Source of the DNA: a virus
IMG/VR virus record: IMGVR_UViG_3300015264_000011
Coordinates: 1 to 46,257 of that record
Length of the DNA: 46,257 nucleotides
Direction: 5' to 3' (one strand)
Numbering within the stretch: position 1 is the first letter of the stretch; every line of letters begins with the position of its first letter. A program made the position numbers and the translations under genes. Positions 39,705 through 46,257 of the stretch are shown piece by piece. Below the pieces are notes generated by a model. That model was given only the letters and a program-made list of their open reading frames with translations. It did no database searches and was not told where the DNA came from.

Positions 39705-41402
39705 ATGACAAATGAATTTTTGAATGACCTCTTCGAAGGTCAAGAAGGAATAGTATATGCTCCTGTAAAAGGAGAAAGATGGGAGCAGCATTTTTTTAAT
39801 TGGCCACAGGAGCGCAACAAGTTAGAAAGACATTTAAATGACTTTGACAAACGAGATGTGTATATATCACCAGTCTTGTTCAGTAGTAAAAAAGTTGAAT
39901 CTACAACATTCAAAGGTACTAGCTGGCTCTGGACAGAGTTTGATGGTACAGTCCCTACAAATGCCATTAAGCCTACGATGCGAGTCATGTCCTCTCAAGC
40001 AGGTCATGAACATTGGTACTGGAAACTAGATTCTTTTATAACTGATAAAGCTATTCTTGAAGATTTAACTCGAAGGATTGCGTATTACTATGGAGCAGAC
40101 TTATCTGTTTGGGATTATCAGAATGTACTACGGCCAGTTGATACTTGGAACCACAAACGAAATAAACCTGTCACTCTCTTGGATCGTAATGACACCTTAT
40201 ATAGCATCTCTGATTTTCTTGGGATTCCTATTCCTCCCGCTGGTTCCCGCGTTGACATTTCGCTCGGAGTTCTACCTAGCAAAGATCAAATCTTAGCTAA
40301 GTACCGATTCACGATTGACGCGTTGGATCTCCTGTTCAAAGAAGTTCCACAGGGTAAGAGATCTGATGCGCTAGTCAGACTAGGCTATGAATGCGTAGAA
40401 TGTGGGTTAAGTAATGAAGAAACCTATGTCCTCTTGGAAGACAGAGATACAGCCTGGGGAAAGTTTGTTGGAAGAAACGATAGAGATAAACAACTCCAAG
40501 GAATTATTGCCTCTGTCAGAAGAAGAAAAGCAACAACTACTGAAATTGTTCACGGAACACCTGAAGTTTATAGATTCCATGATTTCATGCGAACCAATGT
40601 CAATCTCAAATGGGCTATTGAAGGATTATTGCCTGTGGCAGGGTCGATGGTTATATTTGGAAAACCAGGAATTGGCAAGAGCACCTTCTCCCTTAGATTA
40701 GCTATTGACTTAGCTCTTGGAAAGGATAAATTCTTACTCTGGAATATTGTAAATAGGCAACGAGTAATGTTCATATCCCTTGAAATGCAACACTACGAAC
40801 TCAAAGAGTTCTTTAAAGATATGGAGTTGTCTGATGAGCTACAGACAAAACTTCAGGAACAGCTATTTATCTGGCCCATCGGAGCAGCCTACCCTTTCGA
40901 TACTCCTGATCAACAATCTGAAGTGCTCAAATATATCAAACTGCATAATATTGAACTCATTATTATCGATTCCCTTAGTCTGTCCATGTATGGTTCGGTT
41001 ACCAATGATGACGACATCAAAAGACTTAACTCTTTTCTCAATGAAGACATCCGAAGAGACAACGGCTGTGGATATATATTCATCCATCATCCGCGTAAAG
41101 AAGGAATTGAAAAACTTAAGGTACTTACCTTAGATGACGGATTCGGTTCACAGTATATCGGAGCTAATGCACAGACGGTGATTGCTCTTGAACAAAAGAA
41201 AGGATCAACACATCTACACGTAAGATTCTTAAAAACACGTATGGCTAAAGTAATGCAAGATTTTGATATCGTTCGTACTTCGGACAGGGGGTTTGAACTT
41301 GTCGGTAGTCAACTCTCCATTAACGCCCCTGTCACTGAAGGGGACGGAACTACCAACGAAAAGCCAGCAGATGGCTCACTTGGAAAATTGTTTGGGCTTT
41401 AA
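39705..41402 (+). CDS. Primase-helicase (AEP-like primase + RecA-fold helicase)
   Basis: 565 residues. N-terminal domain (1-180) has features of archaeal-eukaryotic-type primases: WLWTEFDG (Glu78, Asp80), SSQAGHEHWYWKL, and NVLRPVDTWNHKRNKPVTLL. The C-terminal half has VIFGKPGIGKSTFSL (Walker A 319-327), ELIIIDSLSLS (Walker B ending near 422) and a conserved IFIHHPRKEG stretch as in RepA/DnaB-like ATPases. It should open the fork and make primers. Start is ATG after AAGGGAGG. Overlaps the exonuclease gene by 32 bases. Confidence 0.82.
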   Translation: MTNEFLNDLFEGQEGIVYAPVKGERWEQHFFNWPQERNKLERHLNDFDKRDVYISPVLFSSKKVESTTFKGTSWLWTEFDGTVPTNAIKPTMRVMSSQAGHEHWYWKLDSFITDKAILEDLTRRIAYYYGADLSVWDYQNVLRPVDTWNHKRNKPVTLLDRNDTLYSISDFLGIPIPPAGSRVDISLGVLPSKDQILAKYRFTIDALDLLFKEVPQGKRSDALVRLGYECVECGLSNEETYVLLEDRDTAWGKFVGRNDRDKQLQGIIASVRRRKATTTEIVHGTPEVYRFHDFMRTNVNLKWAIEGLLPVAGSMVIFGKPGIGKSTFSLRLAIDLALGKDKFLLWNIVNRQRVMFISLEMQHYELKEFFKDMELSDELQTKLQEQLFIWPIGAAYPFDTPDQQSEVLKYIKLHNIELIIIDSLSLSMYGSVTNDDDIKRLNSFLNEDIRRDNGCGYIFIHHPRKEGIEKLKVLTLDDGFGSQYIGANAQTVIALEQKKGSTHLHVRFLKTRMAKVMQDFDIVRTSDRGFELVGSQLSINAPVTEGDGTTNEKPADGSLGKLFGL

Positions 41403-41892
41403 ATACTTAGCTGTAGATACGGAAGGTTATGCACCTAACATCTTGGGCATCTCTATTGCTCATCCTGCTTTGGATTCAATGTATTTTCCTGTTGGGCACA
41501 AGGAAAATTGCAATGTCGATGCAGAGACAAATGAATTTATTCAACATGTCCTTCGGACAGTTCCTTTTCGCGTGTTTCATAATGCTGGTCATGACCTCAT
41601 TGCCCTCCCTTATCTTTTTGATCTGCCTTTTGTCTGCACTATGATTCTAGGCCACATGATCGATGAGAATGTGATGTCTAAAGGTCTTGATTATATGCAC
41701 AAATTTTACTGTGGAGGAGGTGGTAAAGAGCAAGATCCAGTTATGACTTCTATTATAAAGACAATGGGGTGGGAATACGTACCTTATGCACTAATGTACA
41801 ACTATGCAACTGTCGATGCAAAAATTACGATGGAGTTATTTCTAGAGCTACTGCCCAAGTATGAAGAACAGTTTGGTCCTCTTTGGAGTTAA
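41371..41892 (+). CDS. Stand-alone 3'-5' exonuclease (DEDD, DnaQ/Pol I type)
   Basis: 173 residues: YLAVDTEGY (Exo I, Asp and Glu), VFHNAGHDLIALP (Exo II, Asn and Asp), and YNYATVDAKIT (Exo III, Tyr and Asp), the complete DEDDy set. In family A polymerases this domain is fused upstream of the polymerase domain; here the polymerase is a separate gene starting at 46029, 4.1 kb downstream. It presumably proofreads in trans. I chose ATG 41371 over a longer frame to 41263 that lies wholly inside the helicase gene. Confidence 0.85.
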   Translation: MAHLENCLGFKYLAVDTEGYAPNILGISIAHPALDSMYFPVGHKENCNVDAETNEFIQHVLRTVPFRVFHNAGHDLIALPYLFDLPFVCTMILGHMIDENVMSKGLDYMHKFYCGGGGKEQDPVMTSIIKTMGWEYVPYALMYNYATVDAKITMELFLELLPKYEEQFGPLWS

Positions 41893-41894
41893 GT

Positions 41895-42065
41895 GTGAAC
41901 TTGTTTCAGTTCTTGCGTAAACCGAAGAAAGCACCAGTTGTATCTACTGCTAAACATCGGTCACCTACTAATGAACGTAATAAATGGAGAAGGGAAGTAT
42001 TAGCCACAGAGGAAGTAGTCGAAAGAAAGTTCTTTGCTGACCTCGAAAAGAGGCCAACCGTTTAA
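41895..42065 (+). CDS. Hypothetical 56-aa basic protein
   Basis: GTG 41895 has TTGGAG upstream. Lys/Arg-rich (LRKPKKAPVV ... NERNKWRREV) and likely helical in its second half. TAATG junction to the next gene. Might bind nucleic acid by charge; unrecognised. Confidence 0.6.
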   Translation: MNLFQFLRKPKKAPVVSTAKHRSPTNERNKWRREVLATEEVVERKFFADLEKRPTV

Positions 42066-42271
42066 TGGAAAGACACTATTACAAGGGAGCAATTAGCACA
42101 GGAAATCCTTTTCAGCCGCTAGGCAAACATAGAGATTGTGCAATGCTAAAGGGTGTAGGATTAATTCCTTTGGGTGATAGAGATAGAGATATTCCGGAAG
42201 GTATAGGCGTTCTAGAGGAGAGGCTAAGTGTTGACAAATATTCCAAGTATTCCAGCAGACTCGGTTTCTGA
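42065..42271 (+). CDS. Hypothetical 68-aa protein
   Basis: TAATG start on the previous gene. Gly/Asp/Arg-rich middle (LIPLGDRDRDIPEGIGVLEE). Overlaps the next gene by 44 bases in another frame. Not recognised. Confidence 0.55.
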   Translation: MERHYYKGAISTGNPFQPLGKHRDCAMLKGVGLIPLGDRDRDIPEGIGVLEERLSVDKYSKYSSRLGF

Positions 42272-42497
42272 GTATCCTACAAAGTGGCATCCTATCGATG
42301 CTCTCAATGGCGTTGAGTGCCGCCAACTGTCCGATGACACTTACCAGTTACGTTCTCCTATTACTGTTATTACTATTAATGCAGAAGGCTTTGCTCTCTA
42401 CAGAGATCACACATTTGATGGTCAATTGAGTTTTAATGTTTGGTTGCGTGATAACAACATTGTAGCTTACGATAGGAAAAGTCATCCTAATGGCTAA
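42228..42497 (+). CDS. Hypothetical 89-aa protein before lysin
   Basis: GTG 42228 (or TTG 42231) follows GAGGAGAGG. Beta-rich, aromatic sequence with SPITVITINAEGFALYRDHT. Overlaps the lysin gene by eight bases. Function unknown. Confidence 0.6.
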   Translation: MLTNIPSIPADSVSEYPTKWHPIDALNGVECRQLSDDTYQLRSPITVITINAEGFALYRDHTFDGQLSFNVWLRDNNIVAYDRKSHPNG

Positions 42498-43392
42498 GAA
42501 TCCTAATCCTCTCATTATTACAGATCCAATGTGGAAATTGTGGGAAGGCTGTCCCGTTCCTGGTGTGAAGCTGAGTGGAATTTATGCCAACAAAGCTGGT
42601 TACCACAACACTGTAAATGCTAATCTCCACTATTATCCAAGTAATTATTCAGTCAAATTGCCTTTAGATTTAGTACCTGAAAACAGAACACGAGCACGAG
42701 CTATTGATCTCACGATGTCTGATACTGAGATGGTCAAATGGACCACGAGAATGAAGACGTCTTTCGAAAACCCACTGGATACACGTCTTGACGCCGTCAA
42801 AGAGTTTTATGGGACTCTAGATAATAAGACTGTATTCGGACTTAGTAAGGATAAGCTACGAGGTCCCGTACGTAGAGTTTCAGCTGATAAAACCCACCTG
42901 TGGCACGGTCACACTAGTATCTTTACTCATTTTGTAAATAATTGGCCAGCTCTTGCTCCTCTACTTTCTGTATGGGCTGGAGTTCCCTTTTCAGAATGGA
43001 GTGTTGGTGGTATGCCATTACCAAAACAGGGTGACACTGGAGAAGAAGTTAAGTACTGGCAGCAGATGCACAATGAAGTTAGGTCGACTGTCAATCCTGC
43101 GTCTCCGGCTATCATTGTGGATGGAGATTACGGTACTAGTTCTGCTGCTGCTTTTGCTGATTTCTACCATAAACATCTAGGATCTGCTACCTACAAAGGT
43201 GAGCTAATTACAGGGTGGCTCGCTGTGGCTTATCAAAAGGCTTTTGTTAAACTTAATGGCACAGTTCTTTCACCTGCTGTTGATCCTTTAGTCGTTAAGT
43301 CTCTTGTAAATGCTTGGCTTGAAGCTAATTTGGGTAGTGAAGATTCTCTCCAGATTACGGGTAGTTTAACTGCTAAGATCGCTTTGCCATGA
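42490..43392 (+). CDS. Endolysin: M15-like peptidase with peptidoglycan-binding domain
   Basis: 300 residues. N-terminal domain with RAIDLTMSD (Asp) and a pair LWHGHTSIF (His-x-His), as in D-Ala-D-Ala-type zinc peptidases of the M15 group. The C-terminal part has QGDTGEEVKYWQ and VDGDYGTSSAAAFADFY, the two halves of a PG_binding_1 domain (about 180-235). No signal peptide is visible, so export needs the holin. The holin-like gene follows by ATGA overlap. Confidence 0.82.
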   Translation: MAKNPNPLIITDPMWKLWEGCPVPGVKLSGIYANKAGYHNTVNANLHYYPSNYSVKLPLDLVPENRTRARAIDLTMSDTEMVKWTTRMKTSFENPLDTRLDAVKEFYGTLDNKTVFGLSKDKLRGPVRRVSADKTHLWHGHTSIFTHFVNNWPALAPLLSVWAGVPFSEWSVGGMPLPKQGDTGEEVKYWQQMHNEVRSTVNPASPAIIVDGDYGTSSAAAFADFYHKHLGSATYKGELITGWLAVAYQKAFVKLNGTVLSPAVDPLVVKSLVNAWLEANLGSEDSLQITGSLTAKIALP

Positions 43393-43688
43393 CTATCTCC
43401 AAGTTGGATACCTTTCTGAACGTTAAGAATAAAGAAGATAAAGAACCTGCTTTAAGAGTTGGAGTTAGCACAGCCGGTGTGGCTGGTGTTCTAGCTTTAG
43501 TTTCTTATTTATTTCCTCATCTTTTAAATGAACGTCAGACTGCTCTTATTTTTGTAATTAGTGCTTTTGCCCTTCCCATTATTACTGCTATTTTTACGAG
43601 AGGTAAAGTTTGGTCTGTTGCTAGTGTTGAAGAAGTTATTGAAGAAGCTGTACAAGATGCATTAGCCACAAGGGGCAAAAATGAGTGA
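43389..43688 (+). CDS. Holin
   Basis: 99 residues with two hydrophobic helices (about 25-46 and 52-71) joined by LLNERQT, charged N-terminus and an acidic Glu/Asp-rich C-terminus. Size, topology and position directly after the lysin are typical of a class II holin. Overlaps the next gene by eight bases. Confidence 0.82.
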   Translation: MTISKLDTFLNVKNKEDKEPALRVGVSTAGVAGVLALVSYLFPHLLNERQTALIFVISAFALPIITAIFTRGKVWSVASVEEVIEEAVQDALATRGKNE

Positions 43689-44160
43689 TTTTAGTAAGAG
43701 AATTGGTCTTATTTTTTCTCTGATTATCGCACTTTTAGGAGTATCTGCACCAGTTCAGGCAGCACCTTATTTGGGCTGTAATGACAGTTCTATTTGTCTA
43801 ACTCAGGCACGTAATTTCCAGCAGAATATGTGGCAATCTAGTCTCAATAATGTTCATTTGCATACTTCTGGTGGGGTTAGTTCTTGTTTGAATTTTGCAC
43901 CCGCCACATGGGCTAACGGAACTCCTGTTGCTGACAATTCTGGAAGTATTATCGTTAACAATCGAACAGATGCTGCTTGGACTCAGTATAATGTTTATTT
44001 GTTTAACTGGGTCAATTGTAATCCAGGTGGTGGCTACGACTTCTATACAGGTGGATCATTGATGTCAGTACCTTACTTAGACCAGCATTTCTTTATCGGG
44101 GCACCTAGTATTTCTGAATATCATGCATTTACGTCTGTGGGTTTAATTCCTAAGGCGTAA
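43681..44160 (+). CDS. Secreted I36-inhibitor-like protein in the lysis cassette
   Basis: 159 residues with a clear signal peptide (basic KR, hydrophobic core LIFSLIIALLGVSAPVQA, cleavage after VQA). The mature part resembles the peptidase inhibitor I36 type of actinobacteria: APYLGCNDSSICL at the start, later IIVNNRTDAAWTQYNVYLFN and NCNPGGGYD. It contains four Cys, two possible disulfides. It follows the holin directly. Possible roles are protection from proteases, block of superinfection at the surface or help in lysis; none is shown. Confidence 0.7.
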   Translation: MSDFSKRIGLIFSLIIALLGVSAPVQAAPYLGCNDSSICLTQARNFQQNMWQSSLNNVHLHTSGGVSSCLNFAPATWANGTPVADNSGSIIVNNRTDAAWTQYNVYLFNWVNCNPGGGYDFYTGGSLMSVPYLDQHFFIGAPSISEYHAFTSVGLIPKA

Positions 44161-44168
44161 GGAGATAA

Positions 44169-44195
44169 GGGATCTGGCTCAAGTAGTCAGATCCC
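44169..44195 (+). terminator. Hairpin after lysis cassette
   Basis: GGGATCTG (44169-44176) pairs with CAGATCCC (44188-44195) around an 11-base loop, followed by CCTTAAAA. A moderate terminator; T-run is poor. Confidence 0.6.
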
Positions 44196-44218
44196 CCTTA
44201 AAAGGAGGTTATAGGGGA

Positions 44219-44389
44219 ATGGTTTCAGCGCCAGTTCTTAAAAGGACATGTCCTATTTGTGGACATGTGACTAAAATTCCTCACTGTAAAAGTCCTTACT
44301 GTCAATGGCGTTGTTGTTTTGCGTGTAATACAAATGGATCTCCAGTTATTATTGGTAATTGTACATACTTCGTTTGGAAAAAGGAGTAA
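44219..44389 (+). CDS. Cys-rich zinc-binding protein, 56 aa
   Basis: Two CPICGH-type and YCQWRCCFAC groups give seven Cys plus two His, so one or two zinc sites. AGGGGA precedes the ATG at four bases, with AAAGGAGG further upstream. Ends two bases before the GTG of the next gene. Confidence 0.65.
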   Translation: MVSAPVLKRTCPICGHVTKIPHCKSPYCQWRCCFACNTNGSPVIIGNCTYFVWKKE

Positions 44390-44391
44390 TT

Positions 44392-44652
44392 GTGGAGTAT
44401 CGCACTACACCTACTAATTTTGTTGAAGAAGTTCCTGGTAACTTGCATAAAATTCCAGATTTTGACTCCCGTTCTGGAGACCATTATTGGATTGTCATTA
44501 CATCTTACAAGGTAAGCCCTGAGAATCTTGAATCTGGAGAAAAAGCTTTCTTTGATCATGAGGCTCTCGTATCTGTGGCGGGACCTGTTTGTTATTATTG
44601 TGAGAAGCCTTATACTCAATTACTAGCTACCCGAAGGTGTAAGGGTGAGTAA
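44392..44652 (+). CDS. Hypothetical 86-aa protein
   Basis: GTG 44392 has AAAAAGGAG upstream. Mixed alpha/beta with FDSRSGDHYWIVITSYK and a C-terminal CYYCEKPY that may bind zinc with later residues. Overlaps the next gene. Confidence 0.6.
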   Translation: MEYRTTPTNFVEEVPGNLHKIPDFDSRSGDHYWIVITSYKVSPENLESGEKAFFDHEALVSVAGPVCYYCEKPYTQLLATRRCKGE

Positions 44653-44857
44653 AATGAAGGTAATTTGGAAATACGGAGATGGATTAAATAGTACCGTGAA
44701 ACACGCCTTTTTCGCTGAAAGTAGAACTTCAGCTATTTGTGGTGAAAGTCCTGTTTGGTATGGAGGAAAATGGAATAATGATAAGGTAGAATTAAAGAGG
44801 CGTCGTTCTTGTAAGAAATGTGTACGAATTATTAAAGTGGAAAACTCAACTTTGTGA
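44645..44857 (+). CDS. Hypothetical 70-aa protein with CxxC
   Basis: Starts at GTG 44645 (or ATG 44654). VIWKYGDGLNSTVKHAFFAE and SCKKCVRIIK at the C-terminus; a pattern like small 'HYT/KYxDG...CG' actinophage proteins of unknown function. Followed by a 170-base non-coding gap. Confidence 0.6.
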   Translation: MSKMKVIWKYGDGLNSTVKHAFFAESRTSAICGESPVWYGGKWNNDKVELKRRRSCKKCVRIIKVENSTL

Positions 44858-44860
44858 CTT

Positions 44861-44980
44861 ATGAGGCGACCTAGTCCTCATCTGGCGTCCATGATCACCT
44901 CAGGTAGCCTGCCAGGATCAACGCTACGGACCTAACGGGGGTCAACCCATACCTCTGTGAGGGTACCTAGTGGATCATGG
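44861..44980 (+). ncRNA. Candidate multi-branched structured RNA
   Basis: A first hairpin ATGAGG/CCTCAT (44861-44881) is followed by an eight-base closing helix CCATGATC (44889-44896) with GATCATGG (44973-44980). Inside are CAGG-TAG-CCTG (44901-44911), GACC/GGTC (44929-44943) and CCTC-TGT-GAGG (44952-44962). The domain is GC-richer than the surroundings and has no open frame. Confidence 0.5.
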
Positions 44981-45030
44981 CTTAGATTCGGTCGATATGT
45001 CAAGATTGTGAATTAGAAAAAGGAGGATTG

Positions 45031-45231
45031 GTGGGTAGATCTAAATTTTCACAATTTCAGAGATCAGTAAGACAGAGTCTAATTGAAGATTTTAAATGGC
45101 CTTCAAATAAAGCCACAGCGGCGGGTAAGAAACACTACAGACTTATAAAGGAAAAGTATAACTGCTGTTATCCTGTGTATAAAACCGCTAAAATACTGGA
45201 TGATATGAGGTATTCACGTGTTAAATCTTGA
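45031..45231 (+). CDS. Hypothetical 66-aa basic protein
   Basis: GTG 45031 after AAAGGAGG. Lys/Arg/Ser-rich, with two Cys (NCCYPVY). Overlaps the next gene by 14 bases. Function unknown. Confidence 0.6.
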   Translation: MGRSKFSQFQRSVRQSLIEDFKWPSNKATAAGKKHYRLIKEKYNCCYPVYKTAKILDDMRYSRVKS

Positions 45232-45520
45232 TGAAGAAATGCGCCTAGCTTCTATTCTTGACATGCTTAAGGATGAAGAATTAGGTAAGTCGGATTATCA
45301 CCTACCAATTGAAACAGTGGTGTGGCTAGCTACTAAACTTAAAGAGTTAAGTGATGACTTAGTAACTACCACAGGAGTGAAGTGTACAGGTAGTGAAAGG
45401 CATTGGCACTACCAGTTAGAATCTCGCTCTTACGTTAGTCACGAACACGCTCATTCAAATCGATATTTACACTTTAATAATCTTCACCATCACTCTCCTA
45501 CGGAGCACAGAAAAGCGTGA
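45218..45520 (+). CDS. Hypothetical 100-aa protein with His-rich C-terminus
   Basis: GTG start. Helical N-terminal half (MRLASILDMLKDEELGKS, VVWLATKLKELSDDLV) and a C-terminus with many His (HEHAHSNRYLHFNNLHHHS), possibly metal binding. The VVWLATKLKELSDDL stretch resembles FWMTSREFQLLATRVIELND of the protein at 45687-45893, hinting at a related fold. GTGA overlap with the next gene. Confidence 0.6.
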   Translation: MLNLDEEMRLASILDMLKDEELGKSDYHLPIETVVWLATKLKELSDDLVTTTGVKCTGSERHWHYQLESRSYVSHEHAHSNRYLHFNNLHHHSPTEHRKA

Positions 45521-45681
45521 ATACACCAGAAGAACTAATAAGTGCAGCGAAAGCAAAACTTATGGATGCTTACGGGATTAATGAAGAACAAGCTCACCAT
45601 TTCATTCTACACACTGCAATGCACACTAGACGTACTAAGATCTCTGTGGCCAAACAACTTATTAAGCTAGAAAGGATATAA
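45517..45681 (+). CDS. ANTAR-like RNA-binding antitermination protein, 54 aa
   Basis: Almost the whole protein matches the ANTAR helix bundle pattern: AAKAKLMDAYGINEEQAHHF (compare A-K-x-x-L-M-x-x-x-G-x-x-x-x-x-A), then an AMHTRRTKISVAKQLI segment (compare x-M-x-x-R-x-x-x-V-A-x-x-L). ANTAR domains bind paired hexaloop hairpins and prevent termination. Here it stands alone without a receiver domain. GTG start overlaps the previous stop. It precedes the DNA polymerase by two genes. Confidence 0.65.
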   Translation: MNTPEELISAAKAKLMDAYGINEEQAHHFILHTAMHTRRTKISVAKQLIKLERI

Positions 45682-45686
45682 TAAAA

Positions 45687-45893
45687 ATGCTGAGTGAAAA
45701 AGAAGAAAAGAAAATTATTAGTCGACTACAACAACTAGCTGTATTAACTAATCTTGATGTTCAAGTGTACTTCTGGATGACTTCACGAGAATTTCAACTA
45801 CTAGCTACTAGAGTTATAGAACTTAATGATGAATTAAAAATTGTTAGCGCAGAAAGAGATGCTCTTCAAAAGCAGTACGTAGAGGGAGCTTAA
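45687..45893 (+). CDS. Hypothetical 68-aa helical protein
   Basis: Charged helices with a C-terminal coiled coil (RVIELNDELKIVSAERDALQ). AAAGGA site upstream. Its stop shares a base with the next ATG. Not recognised. Confidence 0.62.
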   Translation: MLSEKEEKKIISRLQQLAVLTNLDVQVYFWMTSREFQLLATRVIELNDELKIVSAERDALQKQYVEGA

Positions 45894-46063
45894 TGCATAA
45901 ATGTAGAGTATTTAAATCCGGCGGTGATCCTGGATATCCTTGGTGGACCTGGTGCTACAAATGCAGATTTAATAGATCACATGGTACACATGAAGAGGCT
46001 CTATTAAACGCATGCTGGCATAGATTGTATGGATGTGATGACTCAGACTTTATGGGAAACTGA
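45893..46063 (+). CDS. Small Trp/Cys/His-rich protein overlapping DNA polymerase
   Basis: 56 residues with GYPWWTWCYKCRFNRSHGTH, two Cys pairs and several His, like small actinobacteriophage zinc proteins. GAGGGAG upstream of the ATG and TAATG coupling. Its last 35 bases overlap the polymerase start in another frame. Confidence 0.65.
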   Translation: MHKCRVFKSGGDPGYPWWTWCYKCRFNRSHGTHEEALLNACWHRLYGCDDSDFMGN

Positions 46064-46257
46064 AGCTGATTTTATTCGATTAATGGCAAGAATTAAAGAA
46101 CGTGGTATTAAAGTTGATACAGTATTTTCTAGGAAAAAGGCTATTGAAGGAACAAAGATACTTAATCAAATTCAAGGGGAACTGGGATGGAATCCTGGAA
46201 GTCCCCAGCAAATCGGAAAGTATCTTATTGATGATCTCGGTTTACCAGTGGTTAAGA
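46029..46257 (+). CDS. DNA polymerase, family A (N-terminal part; continues at position 1)
   Basis: The frame from ATG 46029 runs to the window end and, across the 77-base overlap, continues at 1-1045 without a stop. I chose 46029 because the preceding in-frame stop is at 46005; ATG 46038 is an alternative. No clear Shine-Dalgarno is present, so coupling to the overlapping upstream gene is likely. This part holds the N-terminal helix TLWETEADFIRLMARIKERG and the GWNPGSPQQIGKYL segment, the family A 'NxxSPxQLxxLL' helix. Confidence 0.9.
   Translation, partial: MDVMTQTLWETEADFIRLMARIKERGIKVDTVFSRKKAIEGTKILNQIQGELGWNPGSPQQIGKYLIDDLGLPVVK
46181..46257. repeat. Terminal direct repeat, right copy
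   Basis: Identical to 1-77; marks the closure point of the genome. Confidence 0.97.

Noticed and set aside
1-46257. CRISPR array, integrase, attachment site or insertion sequence
   Set aside because: I looked for spaced direct repeats of 20-40 bases, recombinase motifs and transposase genes with inverted ends and saw none; only the homing-type endonucleases suggest mobility.

Overview
The window is an essentially complete tailed-phage genome. The first 77 bases (1-77) recur exactly as the last 77 (46181-46257), and the family A DNA polymerase gene is cut by the window edge but reads in frame across it. The sequence is therefore a closed or terminally redundant molecule of about 46,180 bp opened inside that gene. 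I see no integrase, excisionase or cI-like repressor, so a lytic life style is likely. A short structural operon with no recognisable tape-measure, sheath or tail-tube gene, but with a 1230-residue internal-virion-type protein, points to a podovirus-like particle. The host is probably an actinobacterium. This is inferred from the DUF6275-like first gene of the structural operon, the M15-type virion peptidase and PG-binding lysin, a secreted I36-inhibitor-like protein, an ANTAR-like protein, and many GTG starts. The base composition is low in G+C for phages of that group.

Layout. Two long divergent arms leave a 1.2 kb control region at 24715-25944. The left arm (24714 to 2275, minus strand) carries packaging, head, connector, fibre, internal virion and virion-lysin genes, mostly joined by ATGA or TAATG overlaps. 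It also carries two probable anti-signalling proteins, an Acb2/Tad1-hairpin-like protein (24098-24433) and a Tad2/DUF2829 protein (12305-12529), plus a LAGLIDADG-type homing endonuclease among three paralogous fibre genes. The right arm (25945 through the window end to 2228, plus strand) starts with an HTH protein and many very small genes. It continues with tRNA genes, an SNF2-type helicase, small zinc proteins, a Cas4-like nuclease, a Sak4-like ATPase, an SSB-like protein, a primase-helicase, a free-standing 3'-5' exonuclease, the lysis cassette (M15-like lysin, holin, secreted protein), the ANTAR-like protein, an exonuclease-less DNA polymerase and a RuvC-like resolvase. The arms converge on a bidirectional terminator at 2238-2273. 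One leftward gene (29659-30525) interrupts the right arm and has its own terminator.

How it fits together. The right arm would act first: replication (primase-helicase, split polymerase, SSB), recombination (Sak4-like, Cas4-like, RuvC-like, HNH) and then lysis. The left arm would be expressed late to build and fill the particle.

The features I consider most unusual are: (1) the heptamer GCCACAG/CTGTGGC, present roughly 40 times on both strands; (2) a three-copy intergenic RNA element whose hairpin stems differ in sequence but keep pairing; (3) a 284-base leader before the primase-helicase gene holding a tRNA-like fold and two two-codon minigenes with strong ribosome binding sites; (4) a family A polymerase split into two distant genes; (5) two different cyclic-nucleotide 'sponge' families in one structural operon; and (6) a multi-branched RNA candidate at 44861-44980.
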